From Taudactylus pleione (Eukaryota; Chordata; Amphibia; Anura; Myobatrachidae), in NCBI GenBank assembly GCA_031769625.1, contig JAUIMM010000534.1, positions 8,882,001 to 8,946,000 on the forward strand: a stretch of DNA of 64,000 nucleotides, in the 5' to 3' direction. The notes under the pieces were generated by a model. That model saw only the letters and a list, made by a program, of their open reading frames with translations. It was not told the origin of the DNA and did not search any database. This document shows, one piece after another, positions 11,601 to 23,600 of the stretch. How positions within the stretch are numbered: position 1 is the first letter of the stretch; each line of letters starts with the position of its first letter. A program made the translations under genes and the position numbers.

Positions 11601-14600
11601 CTCCCCTGCCGAGAGATTTGAGGAATTAAAGGCCGGTACAATAATTTCTTCATTAATGTGGAAACTAGAGACCACCTTAGGAAGGAACCAAGGGCAAGTT
11701 TGAAGCACTGCCCTGTCCCTATAAAAAACTAGAAGTGGGGATCGACGAGAGAGCCCCTAAATCAGAAACTCTTCTGGCGGAAGCAATGGCCAGAAGAAAA
11801 ACAGTCTTGGCAGTAAGTCATTTGAGATCCACTGCTGGAACCACACTGAAAAGGGTCGAGATATGGACCTTCAGTGTAGCAAGGTGGAGACCAAGGTCTA
11901 AACCCGCTTGCAGGAAAGCCAACACCATGGGTATCCTAAACACTTGGGGGTCGTAACCGCTGGGACGACACCATTTAAAGTAGGTATGCCACACCCTGTG
12001 GTAAATCCTGGCAGGTTTCCGTGCTCTGAGCATGGTGTTAACCACAGAGATGGAAAAACCTTTGGACCTTAGTAGGGATGTCTCAAGAGCCAGGCCGTCA
12101 AAGACAGACGACCCAGATCTGGGTAGAGGCAAGGACCCTGAGACAACAGGTCCGGACGCTGAGGCAACAGCCACGGAGTGTCGATGGAAAGACTCCGAAG
12201 ATCTGAGTACCATGGACGTAGGGGCCACGCTGGAGCCACCAGCAGGACCATGCCTCCCTCTTTGCCTCTTGTTTGAACTTCCGAATTACTCGAGGAAGGA
12301 GGGAGATTGGAGGAAAGAGGTACACAAACTGGAAAGTCCACTTGACTGACAGAGCGTCCACCAAGAGAGCACTGGCGTCTCTTGTCCTGGACCCATACTG
12401 AAGCAGCTTGTGATTTAGTCGAGAGGCCATGAGGTCCACGTCTGGAAGGCCCCACCTGTCCAATAGGAGTTGAAACACTTCTTGGTAAAGAGACCATTCA
12501 CCTGGATGCACGTTGTGACAGCTGAGGAAGTCAGCTTCCCAATTCAGCACTCCTGGAATGAACACCGCCGATATGGCTTGTAGATGGCCTTCTGCCCATG
12601 TCAGAATGCGTGACACCTCTGCCATTGCAGTCTGACTTCGTTCATCCTTGATGGTTTAGATAAGTAACTGTCGTGGCATTGTCTGACTGTACTTGCACGG
12701 GTTTTCCGTGAAGCAACAGCCTGGCTTGCTGCAGAGCCCTGAAGACTACCCGCAGTTCCAATAAATGAATTGGAAGCGCAGATTCCTCTGCGGTCCACCT
12801 TCCCTGAAGGGAGTGTGGATCCGTCACTGTGCCCCAGCCCTGAAGACCGGCATCCGTCATCAGAAGGACCCAGTCCGAGATCCAAAAGGGACGTCCCATG
12901 GTGAGGTGAGCAGTCTGTAGCCACCAAGTTAGCGACAGACGTACCTCCGGAGAGAGCACCATCATTTGAGTCCGTATATGATGGGGAAAACCGTCCCACT
13001 TGGAGAGAATCAATAGCTGCAGGGGCCAGGAATGAAACTGGGCATACTCCACCATGTGGAATGTCGACACCATGGATCCCAGTAACTGCATTGCTGAGTG
13101 GACTGACACTCTGCGATTGTGAAGGCATCTGTGTACACGCGTCTGCAAAGTGGAGATCTTGTCTGCTCTCACAAAAATCCTTCGCTGTTGTGAATCCAAC
13201 AGGGCTCCCAGATGGAACATCCTTTCAGACGGAATCAGTGAGGACTATTTCCAATTTATCAACCACCCGTGTACCTGGAGCACAAATATCGTTAGCTGCA
13301 GGTGGTGGTGAAGTACCTCTGAGGACCCTGCTAGTAGCAAGAGGTTGTCCAGGTATGGTAACAAGCGGATCCCCTGCAGCCGCAGATGGGCTGCCATTAC
13401 CGCCATGACCTCTGTAAACACCCGAGGTGCAGTTGCAAGGCCAAACAGCAGAGCCTGAAACTGGAAATGTTGTTGTGACACAGTGAACCTGAGAAAACAT
13501 TGGTGATCTGAAACAATCGGAATATGCAGGTATACATCCTGAATATCCAGGGATACCATAAAATCCCCAGGTTCCATAGCCAGTGTAACTAAGCGTAGGG
13601 TCTCCATTCTGAACCTGGGTACCCTGAGGAATTTGTTCAGGGACCTGAGATTGAGAATAGGATGGTAAGAACAGTTTGGCTTCTGGACTAGAAAAAGGCT
13701 GGAATAATATGGCCATTTGCTGGGTGGGATTACACGAGATACCAGTTTCCACTGAGCCTTATCCGCGTAAAACCCTGCTCGAGACCCGGGAAAAAATGCC
13801 GGGTCCGTCGATACGGAATTTTTTCCTAGGATCCTTTTCCACTGAGCCGCGACCTGGGTTGACACGCAAAAACCCAGGTTTTAGCGGCAGTGGAAAAGGG
13901 GTACAATTCTGGTTCAGCAATTTTTCTGGAGACCAACTTTACATGAGACCCAGTCTGCCTGCTACACAGCCTGGCACCTACACAGAAGACAGCACTTAAC
14001 CTTACTCTATCCCCAGCAAAATAAGTAGTGAAGGAAGATTTTCACCTTTGAACTTCTGAAGGCAGGTGGATAAAAATGTGGTTTTAATTATTTTGTATAC
14101 TGCCCCTTTCTATTACTGCTGTATTACTATGGGACCATCCCTATGTAATGCTAGGAAAACTAAAAGCCTAGTATTTAAAATCACGGATGCTATGCGTATA
14201 TAAGAAATAAAATACTAACTTCACACTCTCTTCCTGCTCTCCAAACTCCTCATCATTGAAACCAAAATGATCTATAAAAGCGGATGTCATCTGCTGCATC
14301 TGATAGTCCACAAAAGCCTGAAAATACAGACAAGACACACATGAAGTGTACAACACAAAGGATATTTTTATTCCATCATAGATTACCCTCAAACGTGTTT
14401 TTTATTGTAAAAACATTGTCCATAAAAAAAAGCCAGTAACGTATGCCGTAGGTGCAATAGCCTCAGTTTGCTGCCTGTAACCAGAAAGACAAATGCTAGG
14501 TTACCTGCTGGAGCACTGCCTCTTGGGGAAAGTTAAATTCCTTCAGGTCACTATCTTCATCATCACTTGGGGAGTGCATGTTCCTTGTGTTCACCTGCAG

Positions 14601-17600
14601 AATGGACAGAAGAATCAAACAAGTACTGTATCTATATGTCAGGCGTATGTACTATTAGCTGACAAAGGGCAGAATTACTAATAATAATAAAAAAGGTTGA
14701 GAGATAAAGTCAACTGCAGTGGTGAATGAACAGCATCAGAAGAATGCATCTTAGAAGCTTTTCTTCTGTTTTTGTGTTAAAGAGGAATTCCAAGCTATTT
14801 TATTCTAACCTATCCTACCCCCAAAATGGTGTTTGTCATATACATATATAACCACCTCTACTTTAAAAAAAGATAATTTATCTGGGAGTGGCAACATTGG
14901 CTTATTATATGTTGAAAGTGGGTTTTAATATCGAAATTAAAATAAAGTTAAGATTTAGCCAGATATTCTGTATTCTTAAATTTGGCAGATATATGTACGG
15001 GCTGTTAGAAGATGTATTTTGCTAGGCATTAAGACAAACACAAATTGTACTCATAAACAGGGGCGGACTGGGCCGCCGGGACACCGGGCTGGTTCCCGCT
15101 GGGCCGGTCCATACAGTGGCCGGCGGCCGAATCATGCCCACCCTCAACTGCTGCCGCGATCGGAGGTTAGCTCAGATCAGACAACTGTACATTTTCTGCG
15201 CATGTGCAGTAACTTACAAAAAAAAAAGGCTAACGGGGGAGCTGCTGTCCAGCCTCAGCAGCTGCTCCCACAAACCTTTGCGGAGCCTGTCAGTCACTAC
15301 TGACAGCTCCGCCTCCAGCCCCTCCGCTGCCCGGCCCCTCTTCTCCGTGCATGCTGCAACAGTAGGCAGCTGCACGGTGACGCCGGCCACAACCCACACA
15401 GTCCACAGACATTCAGCGCCGCGGGTAGCCGGAGGAGCAGCAGCAGGTAAGTGGTGTTGCCGGCAGCAGGAGGAGGGGGTGAGAGGGAGTGGGGCTGGGA
15501 GGTTCGACTTGACGACACAGGGCTGGGGGGAGGATGGACCTGGTGCTGGAGCTGTTAACACAGGGCTTGGGGGGGGGGGGGGGACCCGACGACACAGGGC
15601 TGGGGGGGGGGGGGATGCCACACACTGGACCCGGGAAATGTGGCTTAGACTGCCACACTGGGGATGGGGTATGTGGCTGAGACTGCCACACTGGGGATGG
15701 ACTGCCACACTGGGGATGGGGAATGTGGCTGAGACTGCCACACTGGGGATGGATTGCCACACTGGGGATGGGGAATGTGGCTGAGACTGCCACACTGGGG
15801 ATGGATTGCCACACTGAGGATGGGGAATGTGGCTGAGATTGGCACACTGGGGATGGACTGCCACACTGGGGATGGGGGAATGGGACTGAGACACACTGGG
15901 CCTGGGGATGGAGAGACGCACGGGACCCTGGGTATGGAGATAAACATAACGGGGTCACAGGTAGCCTGGAGAGCCACAGTGCGCCTGGAGAAGCACAGGG
16001 GGCCTAGGGATGGAGGCGTAGGGTGTTCTGGAGTAACACAGGGGGACCTGGAGAGAGTCAGAAATTGTTTAATCAGGGAAATTCACATTTTGCCCTGCAC
16101 AAAAATTTCTGTTACTAAACATTATCTGCTTATAATGGTGACATTGGTTATATTTCTACGTAAACAGGCATCTTCCAGACAGTGTGATCTCCTACATGAA
16201 TAGTGAATACCGGCTGAAGATGCTGTGCAGTGAGGCTCAAATTCTTCAGAGGTTCCACCATATAGGTAAGAAAATACTTCAAAACTGACTGGCCTGTACC
16301 CAGGGCTGGTCTGACCATTAAGCATGTTACATGGGCATGTAGGGCACCAGGCACCCTGAATGGTGCAGACTCGTATATAAAATCCCACCCGTCCGCCTTA
16401 GCTCTGGCTTTGGAGAGGGAGGGGAAAGGGAAGGCGGAGGGAGGCGCACGAAAATGTGCAGCTTCCCATCGGTAATCAGGTCTGTCCATCCCTGCCTGTA
16501 CCTAATGCAGAGGGATGGGGGCCCCCAAAAAAGTGCATCGTTCACCAAAATGTATGTTGCCGACCCTGCTCCCCTCAGTGGCTTGCAAAAGCCCCTCCAG
16601 GCCCTAAGAGGAGGGAGTATACTGCCCTCTTCCACAGACCCACCCCCTCAACAGACCTGCCCCCATTAGGGCTGCTACCAGAAATTTCCCGGGCTGATTT
16701 TCCATCCCAATCCGCCCCTGCTCATAAAGGTCTAACTTTTTGCCTTATCCCTCTTTTGCCAAACCATTTCTATTAGGAGTTTTCTAGTCATGATCAGAGC
16801 TATGGACATCCCCTCTGCTGTGCACCTGATTGCGGGTTATATAAACTCTTACAAGGTCCACTGTGTTCTTCTTGTTAGTCTCAGAGAGGGATCCAGAAAT
16901 GAAGGTATCCCACTGCTCCTGCTGTTCCTCTGGGAGCTCTAGGAATGCACACAATGGCAGCATTAAACGCAATGCAAAGGTTAAGAAACTATCACTGAGT
17001 ATATACATTTATTATGTACTCATGAGAACAAATATAACTCATTGGTCTTGACCCCTTGTCATTTTGATGTAGTTTGTGTTAGCCTAACAGACAGACCTGT
17101 ACATTTACTCTAGTATTTCTATTGTAGGGCTACTAAATAAAAATACTTAAGAAGTTATTAGTCATATTCCAAAAATTATCTGGAAGAAACTTATCTGCTT
17201 CAAAACATGTCTTTGATTTTTCTTTTTTATGATGAGCCATTCTTTCACCTCCCATACTCATGACAACACGTTTTCTGCTCTGTTACACTATTTTAAGCAC
17301 ATAAATGTAAGATTAGGTAAAGATCGTTCCCCCAATTGCTTCTATGTCAAATGCCATTTGGAAATATGGCAAAAGTGTGTTTCTACCTATTGTCATGCAC
17401 TTAAAAAAAAAAAAAGACACATTAAAGATCTTTGTCAGTAAACATTAGCAGCAAACCAATAAACTGTTCCCCTTATGTAAACGGTCATTAAAACAAAATA
17501 CAAGTGCAAATATTCCCATCCAATTCTACTAAATAGAGAAAACATAACAGCCCCTTAAGTTTGTGTTTAATTAGAGTTATGAAGTTATTAAAAAAAATCA

Positions 17601-20600
17601 CCGACATTTTATTGTAAACAAACAGGTTTTTCTTTTATTTTTAACTTAAAACATCGATATCTCTGCTGAAACATTTGCTTGTAGTAAAAGTCTGTTGAAA
17701 GCCGTTCATGGTCTTACTACAGTGAGGGCCTACTTCCTCTAAGGAAACCCCAGTGATGATGTCATTGTGGGTTACAGAGCAAGCAGGAGACATGGACGTC
17801 ACTTAAGCTGGGTACACACCTGAATGATGGATCGGCCAGTCGCCCGACCCAACGATTTGAAACACACTTGTAATCTGCACTCGATAGTTCTAGCCACAGA
17901 AACCAGTAGTGATGTCATTGTAGGCGGTTCCTGCGGCTGGTGTACTGATCGGTCGGTGGGTCGCCCCGTACATACAGGCAAGATATATCAGCATTTGCCA
18001 TGCTGCAGGGCTGACGCTACGCTTCTGTTGACGACGTAATACACAGACATATCGGCTGCATCGCTCATCGGCTAAATACATCGGCTCGTGTGTACAGCGG
18101 GGCATAGTGCGTGTACCCGGCTTAACATAGATATTTATATAGCCAATAACATAACCAATATAATGCTGGGAACAGAAGCAAGTGGTCCCTGTCCAAGCAG
18201 AGACCATGAACAAGCATGTATATCCTTAAAACCTGGACTGTTGGTGTGCCTGAGGGCAGTTTGTTAAGCACTGTTCTAGTGTTTTTTACTATTAACATAA
18301 GACAACAGCTAAGGATGCTATTCAATTTCAGTTTTTTATTACTCTACATATAGACACCAGATGTAAAGCTATGTATTCAATTATAGCAGCTAAAAGAACT
18401 TTGTGTTGCTTAAATAACCTTGGAGTTGAACTCCACTTACAGCACACACAAGATATATTATTTACTTTTGTGTATCAATCGAGAGTTTTATTGCATGTAA
18501 CAGCAGATAATTACCTTTAATTAGTAGGCCAATGAGAGAAGCGTTTGGTCCTTTTTCCGAACTGTGCACCAGTGAATTTGCTATTTTGGTGAGATGGCCC
18601 ATAAAGCCTTTCCTCCGTCCTCCTTCTGACCTAAAATATTTAAGGGTTCACGTAACAATATATCCAGAACAGCAAATAAGTGAACTGTAGGTGGTATATT
18701 AACATATGCAGCATTACACATTTAAGGAACCTTCCTATCGCGCTGGTGGTGAATCCGGCAACAGTTCTACCTTCCTGCAGCCTCTCAGACCATCATTTAT
18801 TACAAGGACTAGCAACACAGACATCTCCACCAATGCTTATACTCATTCAGGAGGTTTCCACATAAGACACATCATTTCTTGGCCATAGAAGTACAAGTCA
18901 GGTTCATACACTGTGTAGTGGAGGAAGTATTACATCTTGAGCTCCCAGGTTGATCAGCAAAGTGTGTACCTGTTATCAATATATATCCTTTGGGGAACCT
19001 TGCAAGTAGAAAAAAATGGGTCTTGGCTCACTTTAACTGGTATGATTATGCAGGGCCATAACTAGGGTGGTGTGACCTGTGCTATGGCACAGGCAGGGGG
19101 CGCTGTTTGTTTCCTGTTATTTTATCCCCAGCATCTCCTGGCCTCCCCTTATCTCTTCCCTGGCCCTTCCCCATGAGGCTGTGGCCCTTTTTCAGGTGCA
19201 CTATATTATGTCCCTATTTAAAAAATGGGTGGGGGGGGGCAATACTCTCACTGGCACTGGGCACCAAAAAGTAAATTTCAATGGCTTAAAAAAAACAAAT
19301 AGAATGATTCTTACTTCTACTTTCAGCAAGTCCTTTCCTTTGTTTTCATTTACAAAATAGTGATTGGTTGCAATTGTTTCAAAAGATTATTTTTAAAAAA
19401 ATATACTGATACATCCATGGGGTTCCTGGCATTCCCTGTGGTGCACAAACAAGGCACCATAATAAAGAAACCTTCTGGCCCCCATTACCTCTCATGCTGC
19501 AATTATGGGGTATATTCACTAAAGATTGTTTTTTCTAAGCAGATTCTTAGCAGCTTTGAGGGTTGGATTTCAAAGGGCAATAGTAATACACGCAAAACAA
19601 ACCTGACTTTAATGCAGATTCAATTAGCCGCGGGATTTACCCCGCGACTAATTACCGGCCTAAATTCCTGCGGCGCGGGGAAAAGCTATTCAATTAAATA
19701 GCCTTTTCCCCGCACCGTAAAATCGGGACTCGTGCGCGGAAACCACACTGATTCTGCGTAAACTGTGGAATCAGTGTGTTTTTTCCTCGCGTGCGAGGTC
19801 GATTCGGTCGTTTGGACACGGATTTCACCTCGTACCTACATGAGGTGCGAGCTAAAAGTACGACAGCGGGGACTCCCGCGCGAGGAATCCCCGCTAATTG
19901 AATAGGTCCAGCGCGGCTTTACCCCGTGGCTAACTCAATCTGCCTCTTTGCATGTTACTATTACCCTTTTAAATACAGCCTTCAAACCAATTTACTCTTA
20001 CTGAAACCAATAAATATGAAGGGTAAAAATGGCCTGCGCCATGGGTGCCTATTCAATTTCTAATTGGCTGTCAACAGCTGAATGGAGGAGAGATAGAAAG
20101 TCACAAAGCAGCAACTAATCTCTGTGAAGAAAGGCAGGTGCCGTACACATGGGTGTGTTTCCAAGTAGGTAGTCTAGGCAAGCCTGGGGGAAAATACACT
20201 GTACTGATTTCTAACTTGGGACATCCATCATGCTGCAATAGTCATATCCTATCAATCCAGTTCATAAGTGGGTAGTAATGAAATAATCATCCCCTGTGAC
20301 CAGCACAGTATGAAACATCTACAAACATATAATATCCACAAACACACAACATCGAAACCTCGACCCAGAGCTGTAACTGTGCCGTCGAGCTGGGAGCAAT
20401 GTCTATGTGGTGGCACCATTGCTCCCCTGTGGCACCAGCATTCAGCTTGCACCCTGCAAGTCTAGAGCTACCCGGCGTGACCTTAGGACACCCTTGTCAC
20501 ATCCTTGGGACACCCCGGTCACCATCTTAGGATGGTTTCGGGCTCTCAGCACCTTTCTGGTCGCGGTGGCACTGCCCCCTGGTCATAATGTCATGATATC

Positions 20601-23600
20601 ACATGTTCAGGGGGGTTGGTCAGCACAGGGCGAAATATGGTACTGCTATGATCCTGCCTCAACCTCTGTAAGGAAGGTAAGAATCTCTATAAAAATAACT
20701 TGACTGAGCAGTGACCTTGCCAAGCATAAACTAAACAAAGCAAAGACAATTGAAATAGGCAATAATAGATTATAAGGTCCGTAAGTCACAGATCATGCAA
20801 ATGGCTATCAGTACCACAACGTGCATAGATAATTTGGGCTTGTTTTATCATACACTCTATTCATTACTAGTTTCAGTGGTGTCGATTCCAAAGGTTTAAC
20901 TACCCTTTATCAATTTACCAGACAAAGCTAATTGTTTAGACGTACAAAGAATAGTCAAATAAAAAAAAAACATTAAGAATAAAATAAAAATGAAATCCCG
21001 TGACAATTAACAGATTTAAAAAAAAATGTAAAACAAAACCCCAAAGACTTTTATTGCTACTCCCTAAACCACACATTATGTTACAGACAGAACTGACGTG
21101 GATCCATAGGCTGCCACTGATCACAAATAGGAAATACCTCATCTGCAATGCAGGATGTAATCCACAACCATTCCTGCTTTTCTGCACTCACTATGCGATT
21201 GAACGGCTTTACATGTTGTGCAAAATGATGGTCCACTCTTACAGGTATATTTACTAAAGTGAGAGTTTTTAGAAGTGGAGATGTTGCCCATAGCAACCAA
21301 TCATTTAACTAGCACCGTCTAGAAAATAATAGCTAGAATCTGATTAATTGCTGTGGGCAACATCTCCATTTCTAAAACCTCTCACTTTTGTAAATTTACC
21401 CCTTACATTTCAAATTACACTGAAGGGGGCACCATGCTAATAGCCCATTTCTCACAGAAGAAGGTAAATAGCATCGGTGGCAGGTTGGTTACCTGAAGCG
21501 AATAGCTGGTGTGTGTATTAATGAAGACTAGGATGTATTTCTGTGATATCCATGTTCTGAAATTCTGATTTTCCATAGTTAAAAATATCAATTAGATAGC
21601 CAACACTAATTTTCTATACTTGTAAGGAATAATGATGATATTATGCTTGCCTGGCGAAGAGAGATGTTCTCATCCATGTATAGCAGGGATGGGGAACCTC
21701 AGGCTCGGGGGCCTTATAAGGCCCCCGGAATAATTTGGTCTGGCCCTCTGAGCTTTTTTCTGCTAGCCTCATCTGTATATCAAGGTGCCTATAATGGCAC
21801 CCTGCAGCCAGAATCTATGCAGCAGTGCCGTCTGGAGCATCCTTAGGGCGCTTCAGATGGTCACATTGCTGCTCTTACAGCTCCCCGGAGCATCCTCAGG
21901 ATGCTCCAGGCATTGCTGTAATTCACTGGCGATTGTGGCCCTGTCCCTGTGTGACATCACACGGAGGGGGCATGGCCTGCATCAGGCCCGCGAATAATGT
22001 TATATATATCAAAATGGCCCTTGACAGAAAAAAGGTTCCCCACCCCTGATGTATAGAGTCAGAATCAGTTTATTCACCTGCTGAGTTGTTCATATGCTGA
22101 AATGTTTGTGTTTTTACATATAGTGGAGCGTTAATTTGTGGTGTGACACTTTGCTGGTATTATTGTTACAGTTTATTGTATTATTATTGTTACAGCTTGG
22201 GCAAAAGCTTTTGTTTAAAAGCCTGACCTGCAAATAAGCAGGAGATACATAAACTGTGGTCTAGCGTTAGAGAATACAGAGGTAACCAAACCAAATTTTC
22301 TAGGGAAACTAAAAATTTCCCAGATAAAAATAGTTTTGAATTCTCCAGATTAACACTTACTGTTCTCGCTCATTATCCTCCCATGCTGAAAGTATCCTCT
22401 GCACCAGGTGGCATTTCTGTAGAATCTGACATTGATAGAGACAAGTAAATCATTCCTTTCCAGAGATTAGCACATTTTTAATTAAACACATAGTTACACT
22501 ATATCATTATATAGCCCCCACACCCAACTTTATCAATTTTATTTGGAAACCACTTCCATATAGCCAACAGCACACACTAATACCCACACTCCCAAACCCA
22601 GAGTCCTGTGGGATCTCCTCATTAAACAATTTGCCCATGGTCATGTTCCATTCCCAAAAGCACTTATTCACCATTCAACTCAATATTCTTGACCCTTTAA
22701 ACATTTACATTATTCTTACATATTTGACAAGCATATTCTCCTGCAGATCGCTCTCATTAGCTTCTTCAATGGATGTTGAATTTAAAACGGTGTTGATGCA
22801 GACCTCCACTTGGGAATGCAAGAAATTGTTGTACATGTACTTGAAGTACAGATTCTGAAAGACGGAACATGTAAAAAAAACTTTAACAAAGGAAAGACCT
22901 ATTTAACACAAAAAAGTCATACATTTACACACCCACATAAACACAAAAAAAAAATAATAAAAAAAAAAATATATATATATATTTCTTGTACGTGTTTGTT
23001 TTACCATTGTTTGTCACTGTATCATTAAACCTGTTTTTAAATCTACTTTGACCCTGGACTGTGTCCAAAAAAATCTTTTTGTTTTTCCACTTGGGAAAGA
23101 AATTATCCCTAAAAGGGTCTAATAGTTTACTGGGTTCTATGAAGCAATATACAGTGCGGTATGGTACACACTATGTTGTTTTTCTTTTTCATATCCCTTT
23201 CTAATGGTCATATGACTGAAGAACATCTTACCAGATAAGTAGCGGATAGATCACCAGTTTGTTTCACTTTTGTGTTGATTTAATTTGACACTAGTAGGTG
23301 CTTTTTTCACTTCTTTATAATTATTGTGGGCGCCAAACCCTATCACTATATTGGAGCTGCCACTCAATTATTCTTAGAGGTTTGTCACATATGATAACTT
23401 ATTTATTTATATTAGAGAGTGTAACACTATAATTAGAGTGCCTCTCTATCCCCTACACTATATACTACTACCAATTTAAATGTACCCTCAATTTAACAAC
23501 GGCTATTATTTTCATAAAAGAATTTGTTTTAGATCATTTTTCCACACTTATGCAAATATACATATAACAGCCCTTTGACTCAATTTAAGAAACCTAAATA

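Larger units (their letters stand above)
10750..13735 (-). mobile_element. DIRS-type retrotransposon, 5'-truncated (element A)
   Basis: Minus-strand order from about 13735 downward: RT, RNase H, tyrosine recombinase, internal complementary region, 3' terminal repeat. The RT piece has [26 protein letters not shown] and a catalytic motif YLDN in place of YLDD (about 13344-13355). RNase H (12642-13220) has [14 protein letters not shown] and [15 protein letters not shown]. The recombinase is split into an N-terminal frame (11818-12228) and a C-terminal frame (11205-11708) containing [13 protein letters not shown], where the family shows HSTR. The 3' end (about 10753-10830) has GGTAAGAACTTACC, and its complement recurs at 11065-11120 as part of an internal complementary region. 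Gag and the 5' terminal repeat are absent. Confidence 0.88.
8861..14219 (-). other. PPP6R1 intron 14, carries DIRS element A
   Basis: 8861-10312 shows no recognised element. A small MITE lies at 10313-10560 and a truncated DIRS at about 10750-13730. At 13731-13990 there is unassigned sequence including an imperfect palindrome (about 13834-13900; arms CTTTTCCACTG and CAGTGGAAAAG). The rest is unassigned. Confidence 0.8.
14595..16852 (-). other. PPP6R1 intron 12, carries a 1.66 kb hAT element
   Basis: About 460 bp of unassigned intron (14595-15049) is followed by the hAT at 15058-16720 and a short tail containing an exon-13-like relic (16784-16825). Confidence 0.85.
18631..22360 (-). other. 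PPP6R1 intron 10
   Basis: Contains a hAT half-copy near 19052, a nested inverted-repeat pair (19505-20020), a small MITE (21244-21402) and a hAT with target duplication (21684-22048). The remainder, including 20030-21240, has nothing recognised; an open frame at 20407-20703 has no family resemblance. Confidence 0.8.

Noticed and set aside
15116..15977. Long open frames on both strands, Pro/Ser-rich ([13 protein letters not shown]) or Trp/Leu-rich
   Set aside because: They are translations of the 52-bp minisatellite inside a hAT element; repeat arrays stay open in several frames. No start context, splice signal or family match.
20407..20703. 98-codon plus-strand frame
   Set aside because: No recognisable domain, splice context or similarity; intron sequence of PPP6R1.
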